Source: a virus
IMG/VR virus record: IMGVR_UViG_3300018421_000245
Location: 1 to 22,361 of that record
Strand: one strand, 5' to 3'
DNA: 22,361 bases
Position 1 is the first letter of the stretch. Each line of letters starts with the position of its first letter. Below, piece after piece: positions 13,219 through 22,201 of the stretch. The translations under genes and the position numbers were made by a program. The notes under the pieces are model-generated. The model searched no databases and had not been told where the DNA came from. It worked only from the letters and a program-made list of their open reading frames with translations.

Positions 13219-16200
13219 TTATACTCTTCCTACGACTATTTCAATTATTTCCTTGCCGTCTGTATCTTTAGACTCAAGGGCCTTACCTATTACTGTACCA
13301 TATGTTGGATTGTTATTAACTACTGCATATCCTGGTATAGCACTGGTAACTAGTAAATCACCTTTTTGTACTTTACCTAGTACCTTACAAGGTACACGAC
13401 CTTGTAATGCCACTGCTACAGGATTATCAGCTTCTAGTTCACTGTTCATCAAATATGCAGGATTAGTTGAAACAACACCTGCCACTCTGTGATCGAGTGT
13501 TCTATCAGTAACTGTTACTTCTTTGTCACCGCCAAATACTACAACTGTTCCTGGTTCGTATGCATCGTCTGCACTATAGTTTTCTGCTAAGTCAGCATAT
13601 CTTGCAGTTTGAGCTGTACCTACAACTAAATCAATGTATGCTGTTTGCCAACGGTTACTGTTACCGCCTAGGTTACGTGTGCTATTACCGTCTGGTAACA
13701 CGTTTGTACCTACTCTACCGTTAGTACCAAATTCTAATGAACCGTTAATAGTAAATGTGTCAGTACTTGCATTAGCAAATATAAAGTCACCATTTACAGT
13801 AAGATCTTTGTCCATTACAACATTTTCTTTTGCTGTAATAGTTGTACCATTTATAACAAGTGTTTCAGTGCCTCCGTTTACAAAAACAGTTGTATTCGCG
13901 CCTTCGCTTGTATAACCATGTCCGTCACCAAGGCCAATACCTGTAGTTTCACTTGATAGTTCATCTGCTTCTGTTAATGCTTCTATAAAGTTTGTGTAAA
14001 CCCAATCGCCTGCAACAAATCCTTCGGCAGCAAAATCACTACCGGATTGAGCATTACTTTCTGTAACACCTGTTTCGCCAGCATCTACACTACCAGGAAA
14101 TTTTACAACTAAACTAGCAGAACTGTTTCCTACTGCTGTTATAATGTCTGCACCGCCTGGTGTTTTTAATTTTGTAGTTTGTGCGTCTACAGTAACAATA
14201 TCAATTCCAGAAATTTGATAACCAGTTGCATTTAATCTACCGGTGTTAGTTCTACGTGCAATACTATTAGTATCTGTACTAATCGAAATGTTAGTTTTAG
14301 AATAAATTCTTCCACCATCTGCAAGGTCAATTGTAATAAGAGCATCTCCAACATCTGCAAAGTCTGCTGTTGTTGAAGTTACTAGGACTTCTGTACCTAT
14401 ACCAGTATCAGGATCGACTGTATCTTCTTCATATAGGGGATCAAACCCGCCGCCGGTGTTAATCTCTAAAAAGTCAGTCTGACTAATTGTATCAAAAGGT
14501 CCATTTACAACGGCTGTAACATAAATGACATCTTTGTTTTCAATAGTTTGGCGCACGGTTGCCTCTGCACCACTACCTGGCTGTCTAATTACATCACCTG
14601 TGCTTACGCTTACTTTTCTATCAAGTTGGACTTTGGTGATAGCCACTGTTGTAATATCGTTCCAATTCGATGCAAAGTCTTTGTCTTGAACTGAATCACC
14701 ATATTTTGCAACGTTGCTAAAACTAATACCTGTTGGTACGCCTGTACCTGTATCTGTTCTACCATACAATTGGTATTGACTAATATTAGCCATTTCTGCA
14801 AACGCAACACCGTTATCTTTTATTCGTACATAGCCATCCTTTGTATCAAAGTTTTCATCACTAAATTTTGCAAGTCCTAAATCTGCTTGTACTTTTGTAT
14901 CTGTACCGTCCCAACCAGTTGTCGCATCATCTTCATCAAACGTATCAGCATTTTGCATTGCTAGTTTGCTTTGTGCAATTTCTGCATCGCTTGCTACATC
15001 TGCATTTGCAACAGTTAGATCTTCAATTTGGAAGTTGTAGGTAGCTTTTCCGCCACTACTTCTATCAACAGTTAGATTTACAACACTATCTACTGCTTCA
15101 GATGCGTTTGCCCATTCGTCAATTGGTCCATCAACTATTGCCGCGTTAGCAGTTTGTCCTGGTTGATCGTATAAAACTTCACCTATTACAAAGTCTAGTC
15201 CTGTTACCATTTCTATTGTAACTTTTTGTAATGGTCCTTCGATTGGATCAGTGATACTAACAATGTCAATAATATTTGCTGTTTTAGTAGCACTTGCTAA
15301 TCCAATTACATCAGATACATTCCATGTTCCGCCTTGTACAGGAGAAACATAAATTATTTTATAACCAGTAGCAACTAAAAGATCATTAGCTTGAGTATTA
15401 TTAATTTCAGTGTTTCTAATATCTTCTATTTGGTCATAGTTTTGATTGTTTTGGTCTACATAATTTTTGTTAGTAGCCGCAGTACCGTCAGTACCTGGAA
15501 GGGCAAGGTTTGTAATTTGGTTAGCACCCATATCAATGTCGCCTTCCATATCGCTACCACCATTCAACGGTAAGAAGCCTGGGCCTATTCTATTTCCGCC
15601 ATTTGCTGGATCTAATATCTGTGATAGAGCCTGTACGTTGTATCCTAATACTCTGTTGATATAGTTACCAACTGCTTTTTCTGTAGGCACTGCTTGTGCA
15701 GAATTATCACTAAATGAGTCATCTGCAGAGAATTCATTAATTGTTACACCACGTTTAAAGCCTAGTGAGTTTGCATTTGTTAGACCAACTTCACCTGCGA
15801 ATTCAATGTCACCTGTTGCCTGGTCAACACTAAAGAATTTACCAACTCTAAAGAAGCCAAATTGGTCTGTTGTTACAAAGAATACCCTGCCCTTTCTACG
15901 TTCCCAAATTTGTGAACTTGTAGCAGTAGGTGCATCAGTATATGCTTCAGCTAATGGTAATTCAGGATCACCTAATAGCACGTTTGGATAGTTACTTGTG
16001 TTAAATCCACCTGTACCAATTTGTGTAAAGTCGTGTCCTGTTGCTCTACACAATGAAATTGCAATAGTAATTTCAGCAGTAGCGCCTGTGTCAAGACCTA
16101 AATTTAGTAGTACCTCATCTGAACCAAACCCACTCTGCAAACCAGTGACAGTAGGCGAGTTTAAATCTCTACCTGCTACATCACTAAAATCTAGTTTAGC

Positions 16201-19200
16201 CCAAGAAAGCGGACTGTATTCATCTGGAACACTGTTTGCACCTAGCGCACCACTTGTACTACCTGTCAATTCGTCTGAAGTATTAAATGTTCCCGAAGCA
16301 TCTATAACATTGATAACACTACCTGCTGTAACATCTTGTAATACAGTTGCAGTTGTTGAACCTTGTGATATTGTTTCGCCTGCAACTACTGTTATATTTC
16401 CGGTTGTAATAATTTTACCTACTGTACTATATTGTGTTGCTCTATGAATTTTTCCATCCCAATGGAAAATCATTCCGCCTGCATAACCTGCATCGCCTGG
16501 TTGTTTGCCCGCAACGTCACGCAACAATCTCGAAATTGTATCTTCATCTACAATGGTTTGTATTGCTAAAGATGTATCACCTTGTGTTGCACCATAGTTT
16601 GCAACAAGTTCATCTGTTTTTGTAAACACTGCTACATAACCAAACCCTGTATCTACATCAGTTAAAATTTGATCTGGGTTTAAATCTTGTGACAAAGAAT
16701 CTTGTTGTGCAAAACTTAAACTTCTGTATGTAATTTCATCACTTTCGTCAAAGTTAATAGCAGTAGAAGGACGAGTCTCTAATCTTTCAGGCTCTGCTAC
16801 GCCATCAAATATCATTGTACTATCTGTTCTAAATTCAATAACAGTGCCGTTCGGTACTGTATCTTGTAAAGTTCCAAAATAGTCTGCAGGTGAAGCATCA
16901 TCTGCTCTAAGGTCAAGTTTATATACACTATTACTATATACTCCGCCTGTTGCAACTTCGTCGCCTGGTTCACCTTCTGTACCATCATTATCTGCATCTG
17001 ACAAGTTGGTAACATTACTTACTCTATAATTTAGAATACCTACGCCTCTTGATGCTGAAGCTATTGCAAATGTTAAATCATCTGCAGGACTTGTACCACC
17101 TAGGTCTGCACCAGAGACTGTTAAAGTTTCTGCTAAAATGTAATCAACACCTGCATTGTTTGGTGTAACACTTGTTGCATCGCCGCTACCATCAATAACA
17201 ATATCAAATGTTGCATTTGTACCGCTGCCGCCGCTTGCACTTACGTTAGTGTAGGTGTTTGCCGCTCTGCCTGCACTTGCCGCACTTATATTAGAAACAC
17301 GTCTTACTTGACCTTCAGGTCCATGATTAATTGTAATTTGACTGTTAATCGTAGGCTTGTACTTTATATCTGTAATTGTAATACTAGGATCTTCTTCTAT
17401 GTTAGGAAAATTAGGAGTAGTATATGCCCTTGCAGGCTGTATCATAGGATTAGTTAGTGTAACTTGGTCTGGAATTTCGTTTGGATCAGCACCTTCAGCT
17501 ACTAGACCAAAGAACCCATAACCATTAGATCCGTTAGTTGAACGAATCTCTGAACCGTTACTTGCATAGTATGCTGCCTGACAGTAGTATGTAAACATAG
17601 ATACCATTTCTGACAAAGCACCGTTGTTAGTAACAAGGCCATAGCCTAGGTCATTTATTTGTGTAAAGTCGTTTCCTAGTATACTTCTATTACCTGCTGT
17701 TTGTAAGAATATTTCTTGCGGCGTACTACCTGTGTAGCCCGTTCCGTTAAGTCCAGAACCAGCGTCTAAGAAAACTGTTACAGTACCTTGTACTTGATCA
17801 TATTGACTAATAGCATTAACCTGATATCGAATACCGTCTAAGTAAAACGGGCAAGGTACTTCTGGCGGCCTAATAAATAGACCTTGACCTGGATCACTTT
17901 CAAGTTCGAGTTGGAATGGTGTAACAGCATTTGTAATTCTAACAGGAATGTTACCTACGAATGCATCAACATACATTCCTCCTCTAAATCTCTTTTCATT
18001 GTCACTTTTACTAAATGATGAACCAGTTTGGATATATGGAGATTTAGTAAGAATTTGTCCTTCTGGATCAAGCACACACATAAAGCCACCGTGTCCTTGA
18101 ACTGTAACATTACGCACAATAGTAGCATCACTCATCGTAAATACGTCTACACCTTGTGCATCGTTTGACAATGGAGGATTGTAATCATCATTAAATGCGT
18201 AGTTAACTAAATTAATTAAACTGTTAACAAGTGTGTCAGTTCCTGTTTCTCCTATGCCTGCGCTGGTATCAGGTTGTACATTTAAAATATTATTGACGTT
18301 AGGTGAAGTTCCTGCTAATAACTGTACAGCTAAAACAGAGATCTGATTGATTGCTTGAGCAGTTTGTGTTTCTTGTCCTGCAACTGCACCAATGTAATAG
18401 TTTCCTTGTGCTTCAAGAGTAAACTCTGTGCCTCCTAGTGTAAGGTCTTTAATCAATGCATCAACAATTAATCCAACATCTCTATAACATTTGTCTCTAT
18501 CGTATGTAAATCCAAACCAAATACTTCCTGTAGCATTGTTTATATTTGCATCGTTTACATTGTCGTCAATCCACCATGTAACTTCTTCTTGTATAAATTC
18601 TTTGTTCTTTCTAAGAACACTTGCGGCAATTAAATAATCACCTACGTTAGTAGGAATAATACCTAAATCTTTTTCTGCAAAAGGATTTCTTAAATAATGT
18701 CTACCAAAGTATCCTTGTACTTGATTGGTTTGGTTAACGAATGCCGATACTTCGTTCTTTACTACATAAAAAGTTTGATCAGAATCGGTTAAAGCAAATG
18801 TTGCACCACCTTGTGTTTCACTTACTGTAAATTCTGTTGCACTGTCAATTGATTTAATAAAATAGACTGTGCTTCTTTGGACACCGCCATACAAACTATT
18901 ACCAACAAATCTTACAGTGTCATCAACATTCATCCATGATGTTGTATCACAAATAAATTGATCATTAGCAGTTGAGGTAGCAGTAATTGTAGAATGCTTC
19001 TTTTCTAATAATTCAATATCATCAAATTCTAAATCTCTAAAGAAGTACATATCTGACCAAACAGATTGTGACAGTCTGCGCTTAGGTCTAATAATTACAC
19101 GTCTAAATTCGTCACCTTTAAGTGACACATTATTGGCTAGTTTAATTGGATAGTCTTCTTCGTATGTGCCTGACTCTACAAATATAGTAACTTGTTTAGT

Positions 19201-21474
19201 TTTAACAAAGTTACCGTACTCTACTTCTTCTCCTACTTCAAAATCTTTACCATTAAGTTGGATTAGTTGGAAAGTATCTGGATTGTTAAAGTCTGGTGTA
19301 CTTTCAGTGCCGTCATTGTTAGTAAGTGTTACAATTCTTCCCTTAGCGCCTGATCTTTTACCTACTAATATTTTTCCAGGTAGTGTATCAGTGTTGTCTG
19401 GATTACCTTGGTCAATAAAAGTTCTAGCACCGTTGTCCATTACAAGTTTGTAAGTACTACCATAGATAACATTAGCACCTGCACTAACACCGTTTTGAAT
19501 AATATTTAAAATAAGATCAAATTTTGTACCTATTGCACTTCTAGCCGCAGTGTCTGCATCAGGCTGATCAAAAGTTTGTAGAACTTTGTTACTGTCAAAT
19601 GCTTCTAATCTAGGTTGATATACTACACCCATTCTTCCGCCGGTTGTGTAGTCTGTGTATGCACTTATATCCCAAAGTGTTAAAAGATCTTGATCCTCAT
19701 AAAGTTCAAATACACTATCACTTAACACTCTTATATACGCAGTTTGATCTTCTATTTCAATCATACCGCCCATGTCTTTGAATATAACCTGTTCTCCGTC
19801 AACTAAACCGTGATCAGGTGATGTTGTTACTCTAGCTCTATTTCCGTCAACACTAATACTAACAACATTTTTTTCTCTAAATAATTTATTTTGTAGGATA
19901 GCATCTACCATTTGCTTTGCAATATCTATTGCATCTACAGTTTCTGTTAACTGTTGTCCTATAGCATATCTACCACTAGAATTACTGTAATACCTTTCGC
20001 CTGCTTCTCTGGTTAAAAAGTTTGCGTTTAATCCACGATTTATATCAAACGATACAGCATCTAAAATTAAACCAGTATCTCTTTCACATGTTTCAATGTC
20101 GTAAATAAAATCAGGATACGTAAATTTTAGATAGCCTGATACTTCTTTTACAACATATTCTCTGTTTAATTGTATAAGAGCCTTTGTTTGTTCATATACA
20201 GGAACATCAACATCAGCAGTAATTACTGTAGACGTACTGTCTCCTGCATCTTTAGTAATTGTTTGGAAATATGGTCCTGGTTCTGCAGGACTTGTTTCGA
20301 TAATTTCGTAAGCTCTTCTAGCCGCGGCATTAATAGTACGGAATGCATAGTTTAGTGCTGACCCTTCTCTTCCTGGAGGCACACCAATCATTCTGTCATC
20401 ACCATTGGTGCTAACAAAAAGGTTTACAGTTGATGAATAACCGCTTTGGTCTACATAAAATTTAGAAGCGGCTTGTAAATCATCTGCTCCGTTAACAACT
20501 CCAAAACCTTTTAGGTCACCTGGGTGATCGGACAGTGTAAGAACGCCGTCCATGGTATCGCCTTGTCTGCGTACAATAGCATCTCTAGGCATTGCAACAT
20601 CACTTAAGAAGTTTCCTTCTAGTGTTTCGTCATAACCTGCATCAACCATTCTGTGTACATCGTCATTTTCGATAACACCTTGAACAAATATTTTTGTTTG
20701 TTCAGCAGTAAGCGTATCAACAACTTGTGCTTTTTCGGCTGTATCAAAAACTGCTAACTGATCGTCTGTAATATAGCGTAGAAAATAAGTGTCGCCTGAT
20801 GTTAAATTATTAGGATCATTATATATTGTACTAAAAACAAAAGGTATACCATTGATACTGGTATCATATCCGTGATTTAAAACTTCGATATTACCATTGA
20901 TGTATCTGTTTATGTCTAGCAAATAGGAATTTGTATTTGCTGGTTCACCTGCAACACGTATCGGCAAGCCTGAACTAACATAGCGTCTATCTGCAAATCC
21001 TTTTGTAATAACTAAATCATCTATACTTAAATCTGTATTGTGTCTTTCATTAAATAAATCAACAGCCGCTTGTGATACTGATACATTACCTATTGCATTT
21101 CCGTTAACATTTAACGGACCACCTAGTGCAGGTTTTAAGTCATCTGAAAGTTTTGTAAATGCTGTTGAAACAACAAGTTTGCCAGCTTGTGTATATGTAA
21201 ATGTAATAGTGTCAACTTCGTTAGGATCTAATGCACTATTAGAAGCAAGTTCTACAAGATTTATATTGGAGCCATCATCACTTACTAGCGGAATTGTGTT
21301 TGGTAATAGTTGGTCTGGAGTATCTGCAAGACTAGTAAATGCTATTGCACCTTCTTGACCGAATACAGCGTAAATCTCTGTAAAGTTTTCGTTTACCTTA
21401 CGAAACGATTCTCTAATACTATCACCGGTAGCATCATTGCCTTCTACACCGATATTAATATCTTGTCTTGCCAT
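13219..21474 (-). CDS. giant modular tail-fibre/virion protein, 2751 aa
   Basis: Probable long tail fibre or adhesin. The N-terminal 35 residues carry the anchor motif NDATGDSIRESFRKVNENF. T4/T7-style fibre repeats appear near 117-130 (GGPLNVNGNAIGNV), 298-341 (GDTMDGVLTL...KFYVDQ) and 1968-1995 (GGSDMEGDIDMGANQITNL). A repeated module around YD-x4-C-x-RD-x-GLI occurs at about 455-483 and 988-1013. A pectate-lyase-like strand (IFVESGTYEEDYPIKLANN, about 760-780) suggests a beta-helix. The C-terminus (about 2580-2751) has a NLGGNSNRWQTAYIDLVV lead-in, then ADLAENY...VVFGG...VAGVVSTNPAYLM, as in fibre tip or self-processing domains; cleavage is not shown. The ATG at 21474 has GGAG upstream. There is no frameshift across 8.3 kb. 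Confidence 0.85.
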   Translation of the reverse strand: MARQDINIGVEGNDATGDSIRESFRKVNENFTEIYAVFGQEGAIAFTSLADTPDQLLPNTIPLVSDDGSNINLVELASNSALDPNEVDTITFTYTQAGKLVVSTAFTKLSDDLKPALGGPLNVNGNAIGNVSVSQAAVDLFNERHNTDLSIDDLVITKGFADRRYVSSGLPIRVAGEPANTNSYLLDINRYINGNIEVLNHGYDTSINGIPFVFSTIYNDPNNLTSGDTYFLRYITDDQLAVFDTAEKAQVVDTLTAEQTKIFVQGVIENDDVHRMVDAGYDETLEGNFLSDVAMPRDAIVRRQGDTMDGVLTLSDHPGDLKGFGVVNGADDLQAASKFYVDQSGYSSTVNLFVSTNGDDRMIGVPPGREGSALNYAFRTINAAARRAYEIIETSPAEPGPYFQTITKDAGDSTSTVITADVDVPVYEQTKALIQLNREYVVKEVSGYLKFTYPDFIYDIETCERDTGLILDAVSFDINRGLNANFLTREAGERYYSNSSGRYAIGQQLTETVDAIDIAKQMVDAILQNKLFREKNVVSISVDGNRARVTTSPDHGLVDGEQVIFKDMGGMIEIEDQTAYIRVLSDSVFELYEDQDLLTLWDISAYTDYTTGGRMGVVYQPRLEAFDSNKVLQTFDQPDADTAARSAIGTKFDLILNIIQNGVSAGANVIYGSTYKLVMDNGARTFIDQGNPDNTDTLPGKILVGKRSGAKGRIVTLTNNDGTESTPDFNNPDTFQLIQLNGKDFEVGEEVEYGNFVKTKQVTIFVESGTYEEDYPIKLANNVSLKGDEFRRVIIRPKRRLSQSVWSDMYFFRDLEFDDIELLEKKHSTITATSTANDQFICDTTSWMNVDDTVRFVGNSLYGGVQRSTVYFIKSIDSATEFTVSETQGGATFALTDSDQTFYVVKNEVSAFVNQTNQVQGYFGRHYLRNPFAEKDLGIIPTNVGDYLIAASVLRKNKEFIQEEVTWWIDDNVNDANINNATGSIWFGFTYDRDKCYRDVGLIVDALIKDLTLGGTEFTLEAQGNYYIGAVAGQETQTAQAINQISVLAVQLLAGTSPNVNNILNVQPDTSAGIGETGTDTLVNSLINLVNYAFNDDYNPPLSNDAQGVDVFTMSDATIVRNVTVQGHGGFMCVLDPEGQILTKSPYIQTGSSFSKSDNEKRFRGGMYVDAFVGNIPVRITNAVTPFQLELESDPGQGLFIRPPEVPCPFYLDGIRYQVNAISQYDQVQGTVTVFLDAGSGLNGTGYTGSTPQEIFLQTAGNRSILGNDFTQINDLGYGLVTNNGALSEMVSMFTYYCQAAYYASNGSEIRSTNGSNGYGFFGLVAEGADPNEIPDQVTLTNPMIQPARAYTTPNFPNIEEDPSITITDIKYKPTINSQITINHGPEGQVRRVSNISAASAGRAANTYTNVSASGGSGTNATFDIVIDGSGDATSVTPNNAGVDYILAETLTVSGADLGGTSPADDLTFAIASASRGVGILNYRVSNVTNLSDADNDGTEGEPGDEVATGGVYSNSVYKLDLRADDASPADYFGTLQDTVPNGTVIEFRTDSTMIFDGVAEPERLETRPSTAINFDESDEITYRSLSFAQQDSLSQDLNPDQILTDVDTGFGYVAVFTKTDELVANYGATQGDTSLAIQTIVDEDTISRLLRDVAGKQPGDAGYAGGMIFHWDGKIHRATQYSTVGKIITTGNITVVAGETISQGSTTATVLQDVTAGSVINVIDASGTFNTSDELTGSTSGALGANSVPDEYSPLSWAKLDFSDVAGRDLNSPTVTGLQSGFGSDEVLLNLGLDTGATAEITIAISLCRATGHDFTQIGTGGFNTSNYPNVLLGDPELPLAEAYTDAPTATSSQIWERRKGRVFFVTTDQFGFFRVGKFFSVDQATGDIEFAGEVGLTNANSLGFKRGVTINEFSADDSFSDNSAQAVPTEKAVGNYINRVLGYNVQALSQILDPANGGNRIGPGFLPLNGGSDMEGDIDMGANQITNLALPGTDGTAATNKNYVDQNNQNYDQIEDIRNTEINNTQANDLLVATGYKIIYVSPVQGGTWNVSDVIGLASATKTANIIDIVSITDPIEGPLQKVTIEMVTGLDFVIGEVLYDQPGQTANAAIVDGPIDEWANASEAVDSVVNLTVDRSSGGKATYNFQIEDLTVANADVASDAEIAQSKLAMQNADTFDEDDATTGWDGTDTKVQADLGLAKFSDENFDTKDGYVRIKDNGVAFAEMANISQYQLYGRTDTGTGVPTGISFSNVAKYGDSVQDKDFASNWNDITTVAITKVQLDRKVSVSTGDVIRQPGSGAEATVRQTIENKDVIYVTAVVNGPFDTISQTDFLEINTGGGFDPLYEEDTVDPDTGIGTEVLVTSTTADFADVGDALITIDLADGGRIYSKTNISISTDTNSIARRTNTGRLNATGYQISGIDIVTVDAQTTKLKTPGGADIITAVGNSSASLVVKFPGSVDAGETGVTESNAQSGSDFAAEGFVAGDWVYTNFIEALTEADELSSETTGIGLGDGHGYTSEGANTTVFVNGGTETLVINGTTITAKENVVMDKDLTVNGDFIFANASTDTFTINGSLEFGTNGRVGTNVLPDGNSTRNLGGNSNRWQTAYIDLVVGTAQTARYADLAENYSADDAYEPGTVVVFGGDKEVTVTDRTLDHRVAGVVSTNPAYLMNSELEADNPVAVALQGRVPCKVLGKVQKGDLLVTSAIPGYAVVNNNPTYGTVIGKALESKDTDGKEIIEIVVGRV

Positions 21475-21492
21475 TACTTATTGCTCCATTAA

Positions 21493-21852
21493 TTATGCTG
21501 GATACCCTAACGTATCCATATTAAAGTTTACACTTACTCCGCAACCACAACTGCTTTGTGCATTTGGGTTTTTAATTTCAAAAGTTGAACCTACAAGGTC
21601 TTTTACGTAGTCTATTTCTGTGCCTGCTAGAAAAATTAAACTTTGTATGCCGATTACAAGATTGCCTTTGCCTGCGCTAATAACTTCATCGCCTTCGTTA
21701 ACATCTTGCTCATTTTCTATTGTACCCCATTCATATTCAAATCCTGCACAGCCACCGCCTTTTAAGTTTAAACTAATTGCATAACAGTTATTTTCAGCAC
21801 ATAAAGTGTTAATTTGTGTTTCTGCTTTATCGGTAAGTGTGCAAATCTGCAT
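21493..21852 (-). CDS. A-type Fe-S cluster carrier (IscA/ErpA/HesB family)
   Basis: Delivers or stores Fe-S clusters for apo-proteins. The three signature cysteines are intact: C35 in GGGCAGFEYEW, and C102 and C104 in NPNAQSSCGCG. DYVKDLVGSTFEIKNPNA completes the family pattern. The length (119 aa) is usual. The sequence alone does not separate IscA, ErpA and SufA, so no symbol is given. The ATG at 21852 has GGGAG upstream, and a GATAAATA late box sits 20 bp before the start. It is the first gene of the late transcript that continues into the 2751-residue fibre 18 bp later, an unusual place for a metabolic gene. It may serve the phage ferredoxin or host enzymes. Confidence 0.93.
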   Translation of the reverse strand: MQICTLTDKAETQINTLCAENNCYAISLNLKGGGCAGFEYEWGTIENEQDVNEGDEVISAGKGNLVIGIQSLIFLAGTEIDYVKDLVGSTFEIKNPNAQSSCGCGVSVNFNMDTLGYPA

Positions 21853-21872
21853 ATTATGGTTCTCCCTATACT

Positions 21873-21880
21873 TATTTATC
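21873..21880 (-). promoter_or_regulatory. T4-like late promoter box, GATAAATA
   Basis: GATAAATA on the minus strand is followed by AGTAT and the AGGGAG ribosome site, then the ATG at 21852. The flanking 14-mer (21870-21883) is identical to that at 1584-1597. It probably drives the Fe-S carrier and the fibre genes. Confidence 0.55.
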
Positions 21881-21913
21881 GTATGATTTTATAATCTTAA
21901 TGTAAATATAGTT

Positions 21914-22201
21914 ATGTTTATAAAAGAATATACAGTTACAAAGAGACATAAACGTGCAAGTAAACACGGTGTAGAACATGAATACTCTAGAAATTCGAGT
22001 ATGTGTGTTTTTAGATGTGATAGTTGTGATGCAGAATTTGAAAGATCACGGGGTAGTATGGACCCTAAACGGCTAAACAATAACTATTTTCATGTGTGTA
22101 GTGATTGTGATGCAAAAGTGTTTGCACAAAAAAAGGGAGTAGAACGCAAACAAGTATGGAACTTATCTGCTAGTTCTGACCTCCCAATTAGTAAATTGTA
22201 A
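21914..22201 (+). CDS. small zinc-ribbon protein of unknown function, 95 aa
   Basis: Two CxxC pairs (CDSC at 35-38, CSDC at 61-64) with basic residues between them form a probable zinc ribbon. The FRCDSCDAEFERSRGSM and NNNYFHVCSDCDAKVF stretches resemble the zinc domain found before HNH nucleases, but no HNH core follows. The N-terminal 20 residues are basic (TVTKRHKRASKHG), fitting nucleic-acid binding. The start is the first ATG at 21914; no clear ribosome site is seen. A TATAAT at 21890-21895 is a possible -10 without a good -35. It is one of only two plus-strand genes, diverges from the Fe-S carrier and ends back-to-back with the minus-strand membrane-protein gene. Confidence 0.72.
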   Translation: MFIKEYTVTKRHKRASKHGVEHEYSRNSSMCVFRCDSCDAEFERSRGSMDPKRLNNNYFHVCSDCDAKVFAQKKGVERKQVWNLSASSDLPISKL

